A DNA stretch of 64,000 nucleotides from Rhodobacter calidifons (GTDB taxonomy: Bacteria > Pseudomonadota > Alphaproteobacteria > Rhodobacterales > Rhodobacteraceae). The stretch covers positions 1 through 64,000 of the forward strand of contig NZ_JAANHS010000011.1 in the NCBI RefSeq assembly GCF_011174775.1, given 5' to 3'. Numbering within the stretch: the stretch's first letter is position 1; the number at the start of each line of letters is the position of its first letter. This document shows positions 27,964-36,680 of the stretch, one piece after another. Made by a program: the position numbers and the translations under genes. The notes beneath the pieces are model-generated. The model saw only the letters and a list, made by a program, of their open reading frames with translations. It ran no database searches and was not told the DNA's origin.

Positions 27964-28793
27964 CGGATCGCCTCGATCACTTCGCGGATGCGTATGGCGC
28001 TGTCGGCCAGGTCCTCGGCCGCGGCGATGGCGACCTCGGGCATCTCGCAGACCTCGTAGGTGTCCAGGATCAGCGTGTCCATCGAGTTGAAGAACTGCAC
28101 CTTCCAGACATGGGCCTGCGCGCAGGCGGTGACGCGGCAGTTGCCGTAGCCGCGCGACAGGATGGTGACCGAGCCTTCGCCCAGCGCCTCGGACAGCCAG
28201 GCCAGATCCTCGGGCGAATGGGGCAGGAGCGAGAGGTTCACCACATGGGCGAGGCTGCCGGGGCGGCGGGTCAGCGACTTGTCCACCAGCTCGGCCAGAA
28301 TGGCGGGCGCGTTGGCCAGCCCCGGCACGCGGCGGGCCAGGAGCCCGAGCGCCGGGCTGTGGGGCAGATGCGCGCGGGACAAGGCCAGTGTGGGCACGGG
28401 GGCGATCTCGACCGTATCCATGCCGGCGGCCAGCAGCATCCAGACCCCGGCAAAGACGCTTTCCTGCACCATCACGGCGGGCCGCCCGCGCAGCTTCATC
28501 GAGACCTCGCCCTGACCCAGGGCGTCGGCCATCACCTTGCGGGCGGCGGGCGACAGGGTAGCGAGGTCGAAGCTGACGGCAGCGCTGCCCCCTGCCACCG
28601 CCGCGCAGGCGCTGGCCATCTCGGACAGCATGGCCAGGGCCTCGGCCAGGGCGGCGGCGTCCTCGGCCTCGGGGATATGGGGTTCATAGACGCGCATGCC
28701 CGAGGGCATGGGCATGTATTGCAGTTCGCCCTCCGGGTCGGGTTGCGAGCCGGGCCCGAAGCCGGTGGGGGGAAGGGTGAAGGGCGAAACCAT
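27960..28793 (-). CDS. hupH: Hydrogenase expression/formation protein HupH
   Basis: This 277-residue protein of the HupH/HyaF family is needed for full uptake-hydrogenase activity; its biochemical role is unsettled. The conserved C-terminal half (ILSRGYGNCRVTACAQAHVWKVQFFNSMDTLILDTYEV) with its two Cys is clear. It overlaps hupJ by ATGA and follows hupG by 9 bp, the same order as in Rhodobacter. Confidence 0.93.
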   Translation of the reverse strand: MVSPFTLPPTGFGPGSQPDPEGELQYMPMPSGMRVYEPHIPEAEDAAALAEALAMLSEMASACAAVAGGSAAVSFDLATLSPAARKVMADALGQGEVSMKLRGRPAVMVQESVFAGVWMLLAAGMDTVEIAPVPTLALSRAHLPHSPALGLLARRVPGLANAPAILAELVDKSLTRRPGSLAHVVNLSLLPHSPEDLAWLSEALGEGSVTILSRGYGNCRVTACAQAHVWKVQFFNSMDTLILDTYEVCEMPEVAIAAAEDLADSAIRIREVIEAIR

Positions 28794-28802
28794 GGGCGGA
28801 CC

Positions 28803-29219
28803 TCAGGCGGCTTTGAGCGACAGGAAACGGGTGATGCGGGCGAGGTAGTCCGACCAGTCGCGCACCCGCTCCACCGCGCCCAGGAAATCGGACTGGCGGA
28901 AGAACAACAGGCCCGGCGTCTTGAGCGCGCGCCAGGTCTCGCGCAGGTCGGCCTCGATGGCGTCGCCGATCACCGCGCAGTCGAAGGCGCCCTGAAACGC
29001 CTGCCGCAGTTCCGGCAGGATCACGGCGGCGTCGGCGGTTTCCAGATTGCGGCGCGCGTCGCCCGGGATGAACAGGCAATGCACGCCGGGGCGGGCCAGG
29101 AAATCGGCCACCGCGTCGGGATCATCCAGCCGGGGATAACCGAAGTCTGTCGTCAGCCGGGCCAGGCTGGGGTGCAGGGCGGTGGCGGGGGGCAGGTCGT
29201 ATGGCGCATGGTCGTGCAT
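28803..29219 (-). CDS. hupG: Hydrogenase-1 HyaE-like chaperone HupG
   Basis: This 138-residue protein of the HyaE/HupG family has a thioredoxin-like fold without redox Cys (CLFIPGDARRN). The family is believed to bind the Tat signal of the small subunit and proofread its export. The start at 29219 (MHDHAPYDLPP) is chosen because the frame upstream reads through hupF in a shadow frame. It lies 5 bp after hupF. Confidence 0.9.
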   Translation of the reverse strand: MHDHAPYDLPPATALHPSLARLTTDFGYPRLDDPDAVADFLARPGVHCLFIPGDARRNLETADAAVILPELRQAFQGAFDCAVIGDAIEADLRETWRALKTPGLLFFRQSDFLGAVERVRDWSDYLARITRFLSLKAA

Positions 29220-29224
29220 CGGTG

Positions 29225-29545
29225 TCACCCTGTGGTTCGGCCCGCGTCCAGCGCGGCTTGCAGATGGGGGGGAAGGCGGGGCGTGCGGGCCTCGAGATCG
29301 GCAAAGGCATCCCCCGCGTCGCCGCCCGCCATGACCTGCGACAGACCGGCCAGCGCCTTGCGGATCAACAGCGCCTCGGCCTCGGGCAGGATCTCGCGCG
29401 CGGTGCCGAGGAAACCCAGCACCCAGTCGCCGGGGCGGGCATCGGGCAGAAGCGACAGGTCCAGAAGCTGCAACTGCCCGTTGTCGGTGGCATGGCCCAC
29501 GATCCCGTTCACCGCCTGAAGCTGCATCGGGATGCCCACGCACAT
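29225..29545 (-). CDS. hupF: HypC-family hydrogenase chaperone HupF
   Basis: This 106-residue paralogue of HypC starts [10 protein letters not shown], so that Cys becomes the functional N-terminal residue. It has the longer C-terminal tail typical of HupF. It protects the HupL precursor, especially under oxygen. The ATG overlaps the hupD stop codon. A TTG one codon upstream is an alternative start but would bury the Cys. Confidence 0.93.
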   Translation of the reverse strand: MCVGIPMQLQAVNGIVGHATDNGQLQLLDLSLLPDARPGDWVLGFLGTAREILPEAEALLIRKALAGLSQVMAGGDAGDAFADLEARTPRLPPHLQAALDAGRTTG

Positions 29546-30153
29546 CAAGCGGCCCCCGGCAGAAAGCGGGCATCGCCAACGCGGCAGGCCGCATCCTCGG
29601 ACGGCCGGCCCGCCTCATAGGCGTCGCGGCGGATCGACGGGTCGGCCAGAAGCGGGCTGTCGGTGCGCCCTTCGCGCACCGCAACGCCCCAGTCGGCCAG
29701 GATGTCGCGCGCGATGGCCAGCGCCTCGAGGATACGGGCGGCGACGGCGGGGCGCAGGCCGCCGCCGTAATCCTCCAGCTCGACCGGCTGGCAGCCGATC
29801 AGCACCATGCGCGCCGGGCAATAGCCCATCAGCTGCGCCGTGGCGATCACGTCCTGAAAGCCGGTCTGATGCAGGCTCATCTTCCTGGCGCCCATGAAGG
29901 CGGGCACCTCGCTGTCGCGGATGACCTTGATCGTGCCGGGCGGCAGGCCGTAGTCGATAGCATCGAACACGATCAGCGCATCGGCCTCTTCCAGGAAGGG
30001 AAGCAGATAGAGCCCCTGCGTGCCGCCATCGAGCAGGCGGACGTGGTCGGGCAGGGCGTGGGTTTCGGCCATCATCTCGACGCAGCGGACGCCGAAGCCT
30101 TCGTCGGCCCAGAGCACATTCCCGATGCCCAGAATCAGAACCTTCGGCGCCAC
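29545..30153 (-). CDS. hupD: Hydrogenase large-subunit maturation protease HupD
   Basis: This 202-residue endopeptidase clips the HupL C-terminal extension after nickel insertion. Its nickel-sensing residues are in [14 protein letters not shown] (Glu), VFDAIDYG (Asp) and KMSLHQTG (His). The start is GTG (residues MAPKVLILG), preceded by GGGGAGGAAAG. It is the first gene of the left arm, divergent from hupT. In Rhodobacter capsulatus hupD instead follows hupSLC. Confidence 0.95.
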   Translation of the reverse strand: MAPKVLILGIGNVLWADEGFGVRCVEMMAETHALPDHVRLLDGGTQGLYLLPFLEEADALIVFDAIDYGLPPGTIKVIRDSEVPAFMGARKMSLHQTGFQDVIATAQLMGYCPARMVLIGCQPVELEDYGGGLRPAVAARILEALAIARDILADWGVAVREGRTDSPLLADPSIRRDAYEAGRPSEDAACRVGDARFLPGAA

Positions 30154-30350
30154 GGGTCTTTCCTCCCCTTGAGTGTGGTCGGATGCCTTTCACATCCGCC
30201 TGGAAGTGAGAGTATGGTTTTCAGGGGGCCGGGAAAGGGAATTTGCGAAATGCCCGACTTTTGTTCAAGCATCGGAAAGAACGACGGAATTTCGGTATCC
30301 CTCTGCGCACTGCGGAAGGCAGGCTGGAAAGAGGCCTTTCGGTCGGAGCC

Positions 30351-30361
30351 TTGACCGACAA
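30351..30361. promoter_or_regulatory. Candidate HupR-binding site in hupD-hupT divergent region
   Basis: TTGACCGACAA matches the TTG-N5-CAA palindrome described for HupR of Rhodobacter capsulatus. It lies about 90 bp before hupT and 198 bp before hupD, in the 298-bp divergent gap that must hold both promoters. I see no exact match just upstream of hupS. Confidence 0.5.
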
Positions 30362-30451
30362 CTTGCCTGCCAGTTGTACCTGGGGTGACAGGGCGGCGGG
30401 ACTGCCAACATTCTTCTGTTCACAGCCCCGCGCGGCTTCTAAGATTCCCGC

Positions 30452-31781
30452 ATGGCCTCTGCGTTCGACATCCTGAGTTCCGACCGACCGGCGCAGTTCA
30501 CCGATGACGCCTGGGGCGAGGTGCTGTCGGCGATGGACCGCACCTATGCCGACCTGGTGAGCTATCAGGAACAGCTCGAGCGGCAGAATGCCGAGCTGGA
30601 GGAGATGCGCACCTTCCTGACGGCGATCCTGTCCTCGGTGTCGGATGTGCTGATCGTGACCGACCGGGGGGGGGCGGATCGCGCGGATCAGCGAGTCGCT
30701 GACCCGGATTGCGGGGCCGGATCGCAGCCTTCTGGGCGCGCCGGTGGCCGATCTGTTCGCCGAGGAGCATCGGGGCACCGTGGCCGCCATGCTGCAAACC
30801 ATCCGCGACAGCCGCCGCACCGGCAGCTTCGAGGCGAACCTGCTGGCGGCCGAGGGGGTGGAGCCGCTGGACATCTCGATCGCGCCTCGGCTGGATGACC
30901 GGGGGCGGGTCGATGGTTTCGTGCTGACCGGGCGGCCCCTGGGGGCCCTGCGCGCCGCCTATGCCGAGTTGCGGCAAAGCCATGACGCGCTGAAGACGGC
31001 GCAGGCGCAGCTGGTGCGCAACGAGAAGCTGGCCTCGCTGGGCCGCCTGCTGGCCGGGGTCGCGCATGAGCTGAACAACCCGATCAGCTTCGTCTATGCC
31101 AACACCCATGCGCTGGAACGCTATGCGGGCAAGTTCGAGACCTATTTCGCCCGGGTTCAGGCCGGCGCCAGCCGCGAGGAGCTGATCGCCCTGCGTCAGG
31201 ACCTGCGGCTGGACCGCGAGGTGGCCAATCTGCGCGAGGCGACGAAGGGCGCGCGCGAAGGGGCCGAACGGGTGCGCGACATCGACGAGGATCTGCGGCG
31301 GCTGTCGGCCGACGGTGCGGGCGACATGGTGCTGTTCGACCTGGCCGAGATCGTGCGCGTCGCGGCCAGCTGGGTCATGCGCGGCCGGAAGGAGCCCGTG
31401 GCGCTGGAGATGGAGCCGATGCAGTCGGTGCAGGTTCGCGGTCGGCCCGGGCATGTCCAGCAGGTGGTGATGAACCTGGTGCAGAACGCGGTCGATGCGC
31501 TGGAGGGACAGGCCGATGGCCGGGTGCGGCTGTCGGTCGTGCAGGCGGGCGACCGGGCCGACCTAACGGTGCAGGACAACGGCCCCGGCATCCCCGCCGA
31601 GGTGGCGGCCGCGATCTTCGATCCCTTCTTCACGACCAAGCCGGTCGGGCGCGGCACCGGACTTGGCCTGTCGATCAGCCACAAGATCGCCCAGGAACAC
31701 GGCGGCACCCTGACCTTGTGCGACACGCCCGGCCCCGGCGCCTGCTTCCGGCTGAGCCTGCCCTGCGAGGCCGGGTCATGA
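30452..31781 (+). pseudogene. hupT: Frameshifted hydrogenase sensor kinase HupT
   Basis: HupT is the soluble PAS histidine kinase that, with HupUV, controls HupR phosphorylation. The frame from 30452 gives a coiled coil and the start of a PAS domain (SSVSDVLIVTDRGG). It goes out of frame at a run of nine G (30666-30674). The remaining PAS, the phospho-acceptor His box VAHELNNPISF, the N box NLVQNAVDAL and the G boxes DNGPGIP and GTGLGLSI continue in a second frame to 31781. Removing one G restores a smooth GGRIARISES junction and a 442-residue protein. It overlaps hupU (ATGA). It may be real inactivation, slippage or a base-calling error. Confidence 0.85.
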
Positions 31782-32764
31782 CGACGCTGCTCTGGCTTCA
31801 GGCCTCGGGCTGCGGCGGCTGCACGATGTCGCTGCTCTGCGCCGAAAGCCCGGGCGTGATCGAGATGCTGGAGGATGCGGGCATCCGCCTTCTGTGGCAC
31901 CCGGCGCTGTCGCTGGCCACCGGGGCCGAGGCGCGGGCGATCCTCGACGATGTGGCCGAGGGGCGGGTGCCGCTGGATATCCTGTGTGTCGAGGGCGCGA
32001 TCGCGCGGGGGCCGGGCGGGACGGGGCGGTTCCAGATGCTGTCGGGCACCGGCCAGAGCCTGATGGCCTGGGTGCAGCGGCTGGCGCCCAGGGCGCGGCA
32101 TGTGGTGGCGGTGGGCACCTGCGCGGCCTATGGCGGGGTGACGGCGGCAGGCGGCAACCCGACCGATGCGGTGGGCCTGCACTACGACGGCGCCCATCCC
32201 GACGGACTGTTCGCCCCCGCCTGGCGCAGCGGGTCGGGCGCGCCGGTCGTCAACGTGGCGGGCTGCCCCACGCATCCCGGCTGGGTGACGGAAACGCTGA
32301 TGCTGCTGGCGGCGGGCGAGCCCGTGGCGCTGGACGGCTACGGCCGGCCGCGGTTCTATGCCGATCATCTGGTCCATCACGGCTGCCCGAAGAACGAGTT
32401 CTACGAATACAAGGCCAGCGCCCGCAGCCTGTCGGAACAGGGCTGCATGATGGAGAACCTCGGCTGCATCGGCACGCAGGCGGTGGGCGACTGCAACATC
32501 CGGCCCTGGAACGGCGAGGGCAGCTGCACGCGCGGGGGCTACCCTTGCATCAACTGCACCGCGCCGCAGTTCGAGGATCCGGCCCATGCCTTCGTCGAGA
32601 CGCCCAAGATCGCGGGCATCCCCGTGGGCCTGCCGACCGACATGCCCAAGGCCTGGTTCATGGCGCTGGCCTCGCTGTCCAAGGCGGCAACCCCGCCCCG
32701 GATCGACCGGAACGCCCATGCCGACCGGGTGGTCGTGCCGCCCACCCTGCGCAAGCCGCGATGA
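31778..32764 (+). CDS. hupU: H2-sensing hydrogenase small subunit HupU
   Basis: This 328-residue small subunit of the cytoplasmic regulatory NiFe hydrogenase carries three FeS clusters. The Cys set matches a small subunit: SGCGGCTMS, VGTCAAYGG, AGCPTHPGW, HHGCPKNEF, and the distal CTRGGYPCINC region. There is no Tat signal, as expected for a cytoplasmic sensor. It overlaps hupT and hupV by 4 nt each, indicating coupled translation of the sensing module. Confidence 0.95.
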   Translation: MTTLLWLQASGCGGCTMSLLCAESPGVIEMLEDAGIRLLWHPALSLATGAEARAILDDVAEGRVPLDILCVEGAIARGPGGTGRFQMLSGTGQSLMAWVQRLAPRARHVVAVGTCAAYGGVTAAGGNPTDAVGLHYDGAHPDGLFAPAWRSGSGAPVVNVAGCPTHPGWVTETLMLLAAGEPVALDGYGRPRFYADHLVHHGCPKNEFYEYKASARSLSEQGCMMENLGCIGTQAVGDCNIRPWNGEGSCTRGGYPCINCTAPQFEDPAHAFVETPKIAGIPVGLPTDMPKAWFMALASLSKAATPPRIDRNAHADRVVVPPTLRKPR

Positions 32765-34197
32765 CGGGTGACGTGACCGGGGCGCGGCTGGTCGTCGGCC
32801 CGTTCAACCGGGTCGAGGGCGATCTGGAAGTAACGCTGGATGTGGCCGGGGGCCGAGTGGCCCGCGCGCAGGTGAACGCGCCGCTCTACCGCGGGTTCGA
32901 GCGCATGCTGGAGGGTCGCGATCCGCGCGACGCGCTGGTCATCACCCCGCGCATCTGCGGGATCTGTTCGATCAGCCAGTCCACCGCGGCGGCCCATGCC
33001 CTGGCGGCGGCGATGGGGCTGACGCCCACCCCCCAGGGCGCGCTGGCCGCTGCCCTGATCCACGCGGCCGAGAATGTGGCCGATCATCTGACGCATTTCC
33101 ACCTGTTCTTCATGCCCGACTTCGCCCGCCCCGCCTATGCCGGGCGCCCCTGGCATGCGCGTGCGGTGGCGCGGTTCATCGCGCTGGAGGGCGGCGCGCA
33201 GCGCGCGGCGGTGCAGGCCCGGGCCGAGCTTCTGCACGCCATGGGCCTGATGGCGGGCAAGTGGCCGCATACGCTGGGGATCCAGCCGGGCGGCGTGACC
33301 CGCGCGCCGGGGCCGCGCGAAAAGGCGCGCCTGGCCGCCACGCTGCGCGCCTTCCGCCGCTATCTCGAAACCGTGCTTTTCGGCGGGCGGCTGGAGGATT
33401 TCTGCGCGCTGAAGGACGTGGCCGCCCTGATGCGCTGGCCGAGCGGCGATGTGGCGCTGTTTCTGGGCATCGCCGCCGACCTTGGCCTTGCGGGACTGGG
33501 CCGGGGCGCCGGGCGCTACCTGTCCTTCGGGGCCTATCCGCTCGCCGATGGTCCGGCCTTTGCGGCGGGCACCCGCAGCGCGGGCGCCCCGGGCCCGGTC
33601 CGGCCCGCCGAGATCGCCGAGGATCTGAGCCATGCCTGGATGCTGGGCGGCACGGCGCATCCCCTGGACGGCATGACCACCCCGGACGAGGGCATGGCCG
33701 CCCCGGCCTACAGCTGGTGCAAGGCCCCGCGTCTGGCAGGCCAGCCGATGGAGGTGGGGGCGCTCGCCCGGCAGGTGGTGGATGGCCACCCGCTGGCGCT
33801 GGCCCTGGCCGAGGAGGGCGGGGTGGTGGCCCGCGTCGGCGGGCGGCTTCTGGAACTGGCGCGGACCCAGATCCTGATGGAGGCCTGGGTGGCGGCCCTT
33901 GCCCCCGGCGAAAGCTTCATGGCGCAGTGCAGCCTGCCGCGCGACGGGCAGGGCGCAGGCATGGTCGAGGCGGCGCGCGGGGCGCTGGGGCACTGGCTGC
34001 GCATCCGGAACGGCAAGATCGCCAATTACCAGATCATCGCGCAGACGACCTGGAACTTCAGCCCGCGCGATGCGGCCGACGTTCCCGGCCCGCTGGAGGC
34101 CGCGCTGGAGGGCACGCAGGTCGAAGGGCCGGTGCCGCTGGCCGTGCAGCATGTGGTGCGCAGTTTCGATCCCGGCATGGTCTGCACGGTGCACTAG
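32761..34197 (+). CDS. hupV: H2-sensing hydrogenase large subunit HupV, with a lost nickel-ligand Cys
   Basis: This 478-residue large subunit is meant to hold the NiFe site that senses hydrogen for HupT. The first ligand motif RICGICSIS is intact and the protein ends at His as HupV/HoxC proteins do, without a cleavable tail. The second motif reads SFDPGMVCTVH, with Gly472 (codon GGC, 34174-34176) where DPCxxC proteins have the terminal nickel-ligand Cys. One T-to-G change from TGC would explain it. The rest of the frame is whole. Unless the base is a sequencing error, this subunit should not bind nickel normally. Confidence 0.92.
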   Translation: MTGDVTGARLVVGPFNRVEGDLEVTLDVAGGRVARAQVNAPLYRGFERMLEGRDPRDALVITPRICGICSISQSTAAAHALAAAMGLTPTPQGALAAALIHAAENVADHLTHFHLFFMPDFARPAYAGRPWHARAVARFIALEGGAQRAAVQARAELLHAMGLMAGKWPHTLGIQPGGVTRAPGPREKARLAATLRAFRRYLETVLFGGRLEDFCALKDVAALMRWPSGDVALFLGIAADLGLAGLGRGAGRYLSFGAYPLADGPAFAAGTRSAGAPGPVRPAEIAEDLSHAWMLGGTAHPLDGMTTPDEGMAAPAYSWCKAPRLAGQPMEVGALARQVVDGHPLALALAEEGGVVARVGGRLLELARTQILMEAWVAALAPGESFMAQCSLPRDGQGAGMVEAARGALGHWLRIRNGKIANYQIIAQTTWNFSPRDAADVPGPLEAALEGTQVEGPVPLAVQHVVRSFDPGMVCTVH

Positions 34198-34210
34198 GGG
34201 AGGCGGCGGA

Positions 34211-34228
34211 CCGGGGGCCAGCCCCCGG
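34211..34228. terminator. GC-rich hairpin between hupV and hypF
   Basis: CCGGGGGCCAGCCCCCGG forms a strong stem in the 54-bp gap, followed by CCCCCGGGATATTT leading into the hypF start. There is no U-run, so termination is uncertain; it may moderate read-through or hypF translation. A related hairpin sits before lysS. Confidence 0.4.
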
Positions 34229-34251
34229 ACCCCCGGGATATTTGTGGACAG

Positions 34252-36489
34252 ATGAAAGAGCGGGCAGTCACGATCCGGGTGCAGGGGCAGGTGCAGGGGG
34301 TGGGGTTCCGGCCCTTCGTCTGGCAGCTGGCGCAGGAGTTCGGGGTGCGCGGGCGGGTCTGGAATGATGCGGAAGGTGTGGGGATCGAGGCCTCCGGCGC
34401 CGGGCTGGAGGCCTTTGTCGCCGCGATTTCCGCCCGGGCGCCGAAGCTCGCGAGGGTCGATGCGGTGGAGATCTCGGGCTTCGCAGGCGAGCTGCCCGAG
34501 GGGTTCGAGATCGCCCCGAGCCGGGGCCGGGGGGCCGAAACCCGCGTCACGCCGGATGCCGCCACCTGCCCGGCCTGCGTCGCCGAGATCGCCGAACCGG
34601 GGCGCCGCCAGGGCTATGCCTTCACCAACTGCACCCAGTGCGGCCCGCGCTTCAGCATCCTGAAGGGCCTGCCCTATGACCGGGCGCAGACCACGATGGC
34701 GGCCTTTCCGATGTGCCCCGACTGCCGGGCAGAGTATGAGGATCCCGCCGACCGCCGCTTTCATGCCCAGCCGGTGGCCTGCCCCACCTGCGGCCCGCGC
34801 CTGTGGTTCGAGGTGTCCGGCACCGAGCTGCCGGGCGATCCGATCGCGCAGGCCGTGGCCTGCCTGCGGGCGGGGGGCGTCGTGGCGGTGAAGGGGATCG
34901 GCGGGTTCCATCTGGCCTGCGATGCCCGCAACCCGGCCGCCGTCGCCCTGCTGCGCGCCCGCAAGCGCCGCCCGGCCAAGCCCTTGGCCGTGATGGCGCG
35001 GCGGGCCGACCTGGCTGCGCTGGCCGAGGTGACCGAGGCGGACCTTGCGCTCCTGTCCGATCCCGCCGCGCCCATCGTGCTCCTGCGCTCGCGCCGGACC
35101 CTGCCCGAGGGGATCGCCCCCGGCATGGCCGCGCTTGGCGTCCTGCTGCCCTACACGCCCTTGCACCATCTGCTCTTGGAGGCCTTCGGCGGCCCCCTCG
35201 TGATGACCAGCGGCAATCTGTCGGGCGAGCCGCAGGTGATCGGCAACGCCGAGGCGCGCACGAAGCTGGCCGGGTTTGCCGACGGCTTCCTGATGCATGA
35301 CCGCGAGATCGCCCGGCGGCTGGACGACAGCGTGGAACGCAGCCAGCCCCCGATGATCCTGCGCCGCGCGCGGGGCCGGGTGCCGGGCACTCTGCCGCTG
35401 CCGCCGGGATTCGCGGATGCGCCGCAGGTGCTGGCACTGGGCGGGCAGATGAAGGGGGCGATCTGCCTGGTGAAGAACGGGCAGGCGCTGCTGGGCCACC
35501 ACCTCGGCGATCTGGACGCTACGCTAAGTGCCGATGAGTTCGTCAAGGCGGTGGCGGACTACCGTGCGCTGTTCGACCATGCCCCCGCGCTGGTCGCGGT
35601 GGATGCCCACCCCGGCTATCGCGCCACGCAGGCCGGTCAGGCGATGGGCCTGCCGGTGGCCGAGGTCTGGCACCACCACGCCCATCTGGCCGCCTGTCTG
35701 GCCGAGAACCTCTGGCCGCTGGATGGCGGCAAGGTGGCGGGGATCGTGCTGGACGGCACGGGCCTTGGCCCCGACGGCACGCTCTGGGGCGGCGAGGTGC
35801 TGCTGGGCGACTACCACGGTTTCACCCGCGCCGCCCACCTGCGCCCCGCGCCGCTGATCGGCGGCGACAGGGCGGCGCGGGAACCCTGGCGCAATGCGCT
35901 GGCCCGGCTGGATCAGGCGGGGCTGGCGGACTGGGCCGATGCCCTGTTTGCGCAGGCCCCGCGCGACCTCTTGCGGCAGGCGGCGGCGCGCGGGATCAAC
36001 GCGCCGCTCTCGTCCAGCGCCGGGCGGCTGTTCGATGCCTTCGCCGCCGTGCTGGGCCTCTGCCCCATGGCGCAAAGCTATGAGGGCGAGGCCGCGATGC
36101 GGCTCGAGGCACTGGCGCAGGACGGGGGGGCGGGCCTGCCCTTTGCACAAAGGGGCGCCCTGATCGACCCCGCCCCGATCTGGGCCGAGGCGCGGCGCGC
36201 CCTGCAGGCGGGGGCATCGCCGGCCGAACTGTCGGGGCGGTTCCATCTGGGGCTTGCGCAGGCCTTCGCCGCCGCCGCGCGTGACCTCGTGGCGCGCGGA
36301 GAGGCCCGGGCCGTGGCCCTGTCGGGCGGGTGTTTCCAGAACGCGCTGCTGCACGATCTGACGATCCGGGCGCTGGGCGAGACCCCCGTGCTGACCCATC
36401 GGGTGACGCCCGCGAATGACGGCGGACTCGCGCTGGGGCAGGCGACCGTCGCGGCAGCGAATGCGCTGCGCGGGGTGGAAAGCCGCTGA
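34252..36489 (+). CDS. hypF: Carbamoyltransferase HypF
   Basis: This 745-residue enzyme uses carbamoyl phosphate and ATP to carbamoylate the HypE C-terminal Cys. Domains in order are an acylphosphatase domain (VQGQVQGVGFRPFVWQ), two zinc-finger blocks (CPACVAEI/CTQCGPRF and CPDC/CPTC), a YrdC-like domain, and a Kae1-like domain with the HHHAH-type metal site (VWHHHAHLAACL). The ribosome binding site is weak and the start is preceded by a GC-rich hairpin. It lies between the sensor genes and hupSL, as in Rhodobacter. Confidence 0.96.
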   Translation: MKERAVTIRVQGQVQGVGFRPFVWQLAQEFGVRGRVWNDAEGVGIEASGAGLEAFVAAISARAPKLARVDAVEISGFAGELPEGFEIAPSRGRGAETRVTPDAATCPACVAEIAEPGRRQGYAFTNCTQCGPRFSILKGLPYDRAQTTMAAFPMCPDCRAEYEDPADRRFHAQPVACPTCGPRLWFEVSGTELPGDPIAQAVACLRAGGVVAVKGIGGFHLACDARNPAAVALLRARKRRPAKPLAVMARRADLAALAEVTEADLALLSDPAAPIVLLRSRRTLPEGIAPGMAALGVLLPYTPLHHLLLEAFGGPLVMTSGNLSGEPQVIGNAEARTKLAGFADGFLMHDREIARRLDDSVERSQPPMILRRARGRVPGTLPLPPGFADAPQVLALGGQMKGAICLVKNGQALLGHHLGDLDATLSADEFVKAVADYRALFDHAPALVAVDAHPGYRATQAGQAMGLPVAEVWHHHAHLAACLAENLWPLDGGKVAGIVLDGTGLGPDGTLWGGEVLLGDYHGFTRAAHLRPAPLIGGDRAAREPWRNALARLDQAGLADWADALFAQAPRDLLRQAAARGINAPLSSSAGRLFDAFAAVLGLCPMAQSYEGEAAMRLEALAQDGGAGLPFAQRGALIDPAPIWAEARRALQAGASPAELSGRFHLGLAQAFAAAARDLVARGEARAVALSGGCFQNALLHDLTIRALGETPVLTHRVTPANDGGLALGQATVAAANALRGVESR

Positions 36490-36546
36490 CCGCCGGGGCG
36501 GAAAGCCGGCAAGCAGGCGACCGCCCCCCGCCGCGCCGCCACCCTT

Positions 36547-36559
36547 CAAGGCGCTGATT
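36547..36559 (-). promoter_or_regulatory. Candidate IHF site upstream of hupS
   Basis: On the minus strand AATCAGCGCCTTG fits the IHF consensus WATCARNNNNTTR exactly. It lies about 120-130 bp before the hupS start. IHF-assisted activation of hupSL is established in Rhodobacter capsulatus, so the position is sensible. Confidence 0.55.
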
Positions 36560-36680
36560 CAGCACAGGAAAACAGCAATCCGCGGCGGCGGCATTTTTCT
36601 TTGTATGCCACGGCACACCCTGCTTCCCTAGCGGCGGAGAGGTGCGAAGGCGCCTTTGGGGACATGAGGGAGGGCCAGCG

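Noticed and set aside
34171-34197. HupV as a selenocysteine-type enzyme
   Set aside because: The codon is GGC, not TGA, and no SECIS-like hairpin follows.
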